Positions 61,491 to 64,000 of a stretch of 64,000 nt of DNA are shown one piece after another. Below the pieces are notes generated by a model. The model made no database searches. It had not been told where the DNA came from and worked only from the letters and a program-made list of their open reading frames with translations. The position numbers and the translations under genes were made by a program. This DNA comes from Litoditis marina (lineage: Eukaryota; Nematoda; Chromadorea; Rhabditida; Rhabditidae). Where the stretch lies: contig OZ038435.1 in NCBI GenBank assembly GCA_964036275.1, positions 15,105,634-15,169,633 on the forward strand, given 5' to 3'. The first letter of the stretch is position 1. Every line of letters starts with the position of its first letter.

Positions 61491-62357
61491 AGAGGTGAAA
61501 TTGAATTCATCGCTCGTGCAGTAATTTTGTAGCTGCCGATGGAAGTTTATTCTCAAATAAAAACCTCAGAATATGTGCGCTGTTCAGATTGCTGTCGAAG
61601 TCTCGAGTCAAGTCTTATCAATAACATGCAACTCAGCGTTCTTATTCCTTTTCTAATCTGAATGATCTCTTCAAAAACCAATGTTCATATTCGGCCATCA
61701 GCATTGTCCTACAAACTTCTTGGTACAATCATTGTTTCAATTGTGCAGTACTGCAACAAGGCGTATTATGCAATGAGCGCGTAACAGAGTGAACAATACT
61801 TTACATTTTATTCTTTCTCCTAAATCTACAATCATAGTTTGTAGTGCCACATATACCAATGTGGAAAGACACGTGTTCAATCGCGAGTAAACATCGCGCG
61901 CAGCGCGAAGCGCTGCGCAGATTAGTTTTTGATCACAACATTGCGGACTTTCAAAAGTGGTTTTATGCCATTTTCTCAAAAACTCCTGAACGGATTTTTG
62001 AGATTTTGATGGAAAGAGATAGAGGAGGAAAGGCTTTATCATTGAGCTATTCGATATTTAATGTGCGACCAGTGATCTACAGTTATGCTGAATATCGTCT
62101 CGCAAAAATGTCTTCCGACGGCGGCCGCGTGGCGTGGCGCGGCGGCCGCAAAACCGACGAATTTAACCGATTCGTCTGAAATTTGGAATATAGTTAGAAA
62201 CAGCAGAGTTATGTGTAAATCTGAAATCTTGGACCAATCGGTTGAAAATGAGCCATTTTATCGCCTTGGAAACATTGCATTCAGCTGCTTTCACAATCAC
62301 TTCTAGATGTGCGGAGTGTGCGAAGTGAGCTGTTGTTTTGTTTTTTGGTAGTTGGAG
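61491..62357. other. Gene-free stretch with GC palindromes
   Basis: Contains 'cgcgcgcagcgcgaagcgct' at about 61894, which resembles the mirror of the tail of the 2-kb repeat, and a 'ggcggccgcg' palindrome at about 62119-62150. No supported gene. Confidence 0.5.
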
Positions 62358-63235
62358 TAGATTAAAGTATATTGAATAAGCAATTAGGTTAATCTGTAGA
62401 GATCCTGACTCCATAAAAAGGTTAATCGAACAAAAACAAAAATGCTGTCCGTGAAAGGATTCGAACCCTCGGCCTACTGGACTGTAGTGCGCTGCTCTGC
62501 CGACTGAGCCAAATAGCCACGAAGAGTGAAGAAATGGACGGCGCCACACGTGCGCTGCCCGAAATCAAGGATTGATCACGGTTTCTGAGAGAAGGCTTAC
62601 TAACCAAACTCGTAACGCAGTTTTTGTTTTTAAAGCATCAACCCAGCGTGTGTGAATAGATTAAAATATATTGGAAAAGCAATTGTGTTAATCCGTAGAG
62701 ATCCTGACTACATAAAAAGGTTAATCGAACAAAAACAAAAATGCTGTCCGTGAAAGGATTCGAACCCTCGGCCTACTGAACTGTAGTGCGCTGCTCTGCC
62801 GACTGAGCCAAATCGTCACGAAAGAAGAAAAAATGGACGGCGCCACACGTGCGCTGCCCGAAATCAAGGATTGATCACGGTTTCTGAGAGAATGCTTACT
62901 AACCAGAGTTCTAACGCAGTTTTTGTTTTTAAAGCATCAACCCAGCGTGTGTGAATAGATTAAAATATATTGGAAAAGCAATTGTGTTAATCCGTAGAGA
63001 TCCTGACTACATAAAAAGGTTAATCAAAGAAAAACAAAAATGCTGTCCGTGAAAGGATTCGAACCCTCGGCCTACTGAACTGTAGTGCGCTGCTCTGCCT
63101 ACTGAGCCAAATCGTCACGAAGGAAGAAAAAATGGACGGCGCCACACGTCCGCTGCCCGAAATCAAGGATTGATCACGGTTTCTGAGAGAATGCTTACTA
63201 ACCAGAGTTCTAACGCAGTTTATGTTCTGCAAATC
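62358..63235 (-). repeat. Tandem array, three about 299-bp units with tRNA-like cores
   Basis: Units repeat every 299 bp ('aatgctgtccgtgaaagg' at 62440, 62739-62740 and 63039). Each holds on the minus strand an A-box TGGCTCAGTCGG and a perfect B-box GGTTCGAATCC at tRNA spacing (cores about 62443-62520, 62742-62820 and 63041-63120). Acceptor stem halves do not pair, so these are tRNA-like rather than working tRNAs. The third unit is cut short. Confidence 0.85.
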
Positions 63236-63328
63236 AACTTAGTATTCATTGTTACGTTGAAAAAAGTTTAATAATAATTGATTAGATGCTCATTATTTCC
63301 TATCTATTGATTCATTATTTCCTTCGGA

Positions 63329-63928
63329 AATATAGAAAATGAGGACAATTTGTATAAAAAAACGATGTAAAGTGAGAGCTTTTGAGATTGAACTGCATGG
63401 AATATAGAAAAGGAGGACAATAACTCAAGAGGGAAATAAAAAATCTAATCTCGCAATTTTCATGATCATCCTGACAGACTGATTCAAAAAATATAGCTAA
63501 ATCTTTTAGAAAAGTCCGCTTACACTAAAAATGTATCTGAAACAAAAATCAGCTACACTGTCAGTCTATCGCACAGTCACGTGAAACATGTTAAACACAG
63601 CAAAACTCGGAAACGTGAAACGACAAAGTGCACACTTAGGCTATTAGAATGCTAACTTTACATGAATATTCAAGAAACTTATAGTGTACTCTGTTCTGTT
63701 ATCATTTTTGAATCAATGGTGATAATCATATTAGGACGTTTCATCTAATTGTTTGCTGCAAGTTTTTTTTCACTGAAAAACAAAATGTTTTTGACCCATG
63801 AAAATTGCGAGATTACATTTTTCATTTCCCTCTTGAGTTATTGTCCTCCTTTTCTATATTCCATGCAGTTCAATCTCAAAAGCTAATCGTCTCTCACTTT
63901 ACATCGTTTTTTTATACAAATTCTATTC
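63329..63928. repeat. About 600-bp fold-back element
   Basis: Arms 63329-63463 and 63799-63928 are near-perfect mirrors ('aggaggacaataactcaaga'). The loop holds 'acatgttaaacacagca', also found at 56610-56630 in a PAN-gene intron. Confidence 0.85.
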
Positions 63929-64000
63929 TATTCTATTCTAAAGTTGTAGTTTTTTCACCGTGCTTAAAGAAACCGTTCCCCTAAAATTTGAGATTCACGA

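Noticed and set aside
62163..62607. Minus-strand ORFs over the tandem array
   Set aside because: The protein-like stretch is a read-through of the tRNA-like core and repeats in each unit.
62443..63120. Three tRNA genes
   Set aside because: A- and B-boxes are good, but the two halves of the acceptor stem do not pair in any unit and the anticodon loop is irregular.

Overview
The window looks like nematode nuclear DNA, most likely Caenorhabditis or a close rhabditid. The genes are split into many short exons. Introns end in the (T)TTTCAG type of acceptor, several first exons sit directly behind trans-splice-like acceptors, four minus-strand genes are spaced like an operon, and an Srx-type chemoreceptor is present. 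No bacterial, phage or CRISPR feature was seen. Species and chromosome cannot be read from the sequence. Exon models below were built by hand from splice signals, and each was checked by adding up exon lengths and reading phase.

Layout. 184-2441 (+): 3' part of an Srx-like chemoreceptor. 3776-17456 (+): a 23-exon prominin-like five-pass membrane protein. 32065-18067 (-): four genes in a row, CIAO2B/MIP18 (Fe-S cluster targeting), MRM2 (mitochondrial rRNA 2'-O-methyltransferase), TIM16/PAM16 (mitochondrial import motor) and a COMM-domain protein. 32.1-37.8 kb: gene-free DNA made of large fold-back repeats. 37891-44283 (+): a deoxycytidylate deaminase. 49441-47233 (-): a 140-residue single-pass membrane protein of unknown function. 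54990-50832 (-): a Lys/Ser-rich protein with a C-terminal SH2 domain. 61244-56336 (-): a Cys-rich extracellular protein with three PAN/apple modules and a TSP1-like module, 5' end not found. 61.3-64 kb: repeats only.

The first three operon-like genes act in Fe-S assembly and mitochondrial biogenesis, so co-expression makes sense; the other genes have no evident shared pathway.

Much of the non-coding DNA is repeats: at least seven fold-back (MITE-like) families, a tRNA-derived SINE family, a tandem array with tRNA-like cores, poly-C/poly-G-tipped elements, and a roughly 2-kb complex repeat present twice (29.18-31.24 and 45.02-46.75 kb).

The two most unusual observations are: (1) many introns hold degenerate copies ('echoes') of the edge of a neighbouring exon including its splice site, some with in-frame stops; (2) the two hairpin copies of the 2-kb repeat differ from each other, yet each copy's two arms agree at every diagnostic site, a sign of arm-to-arm homogenisation.
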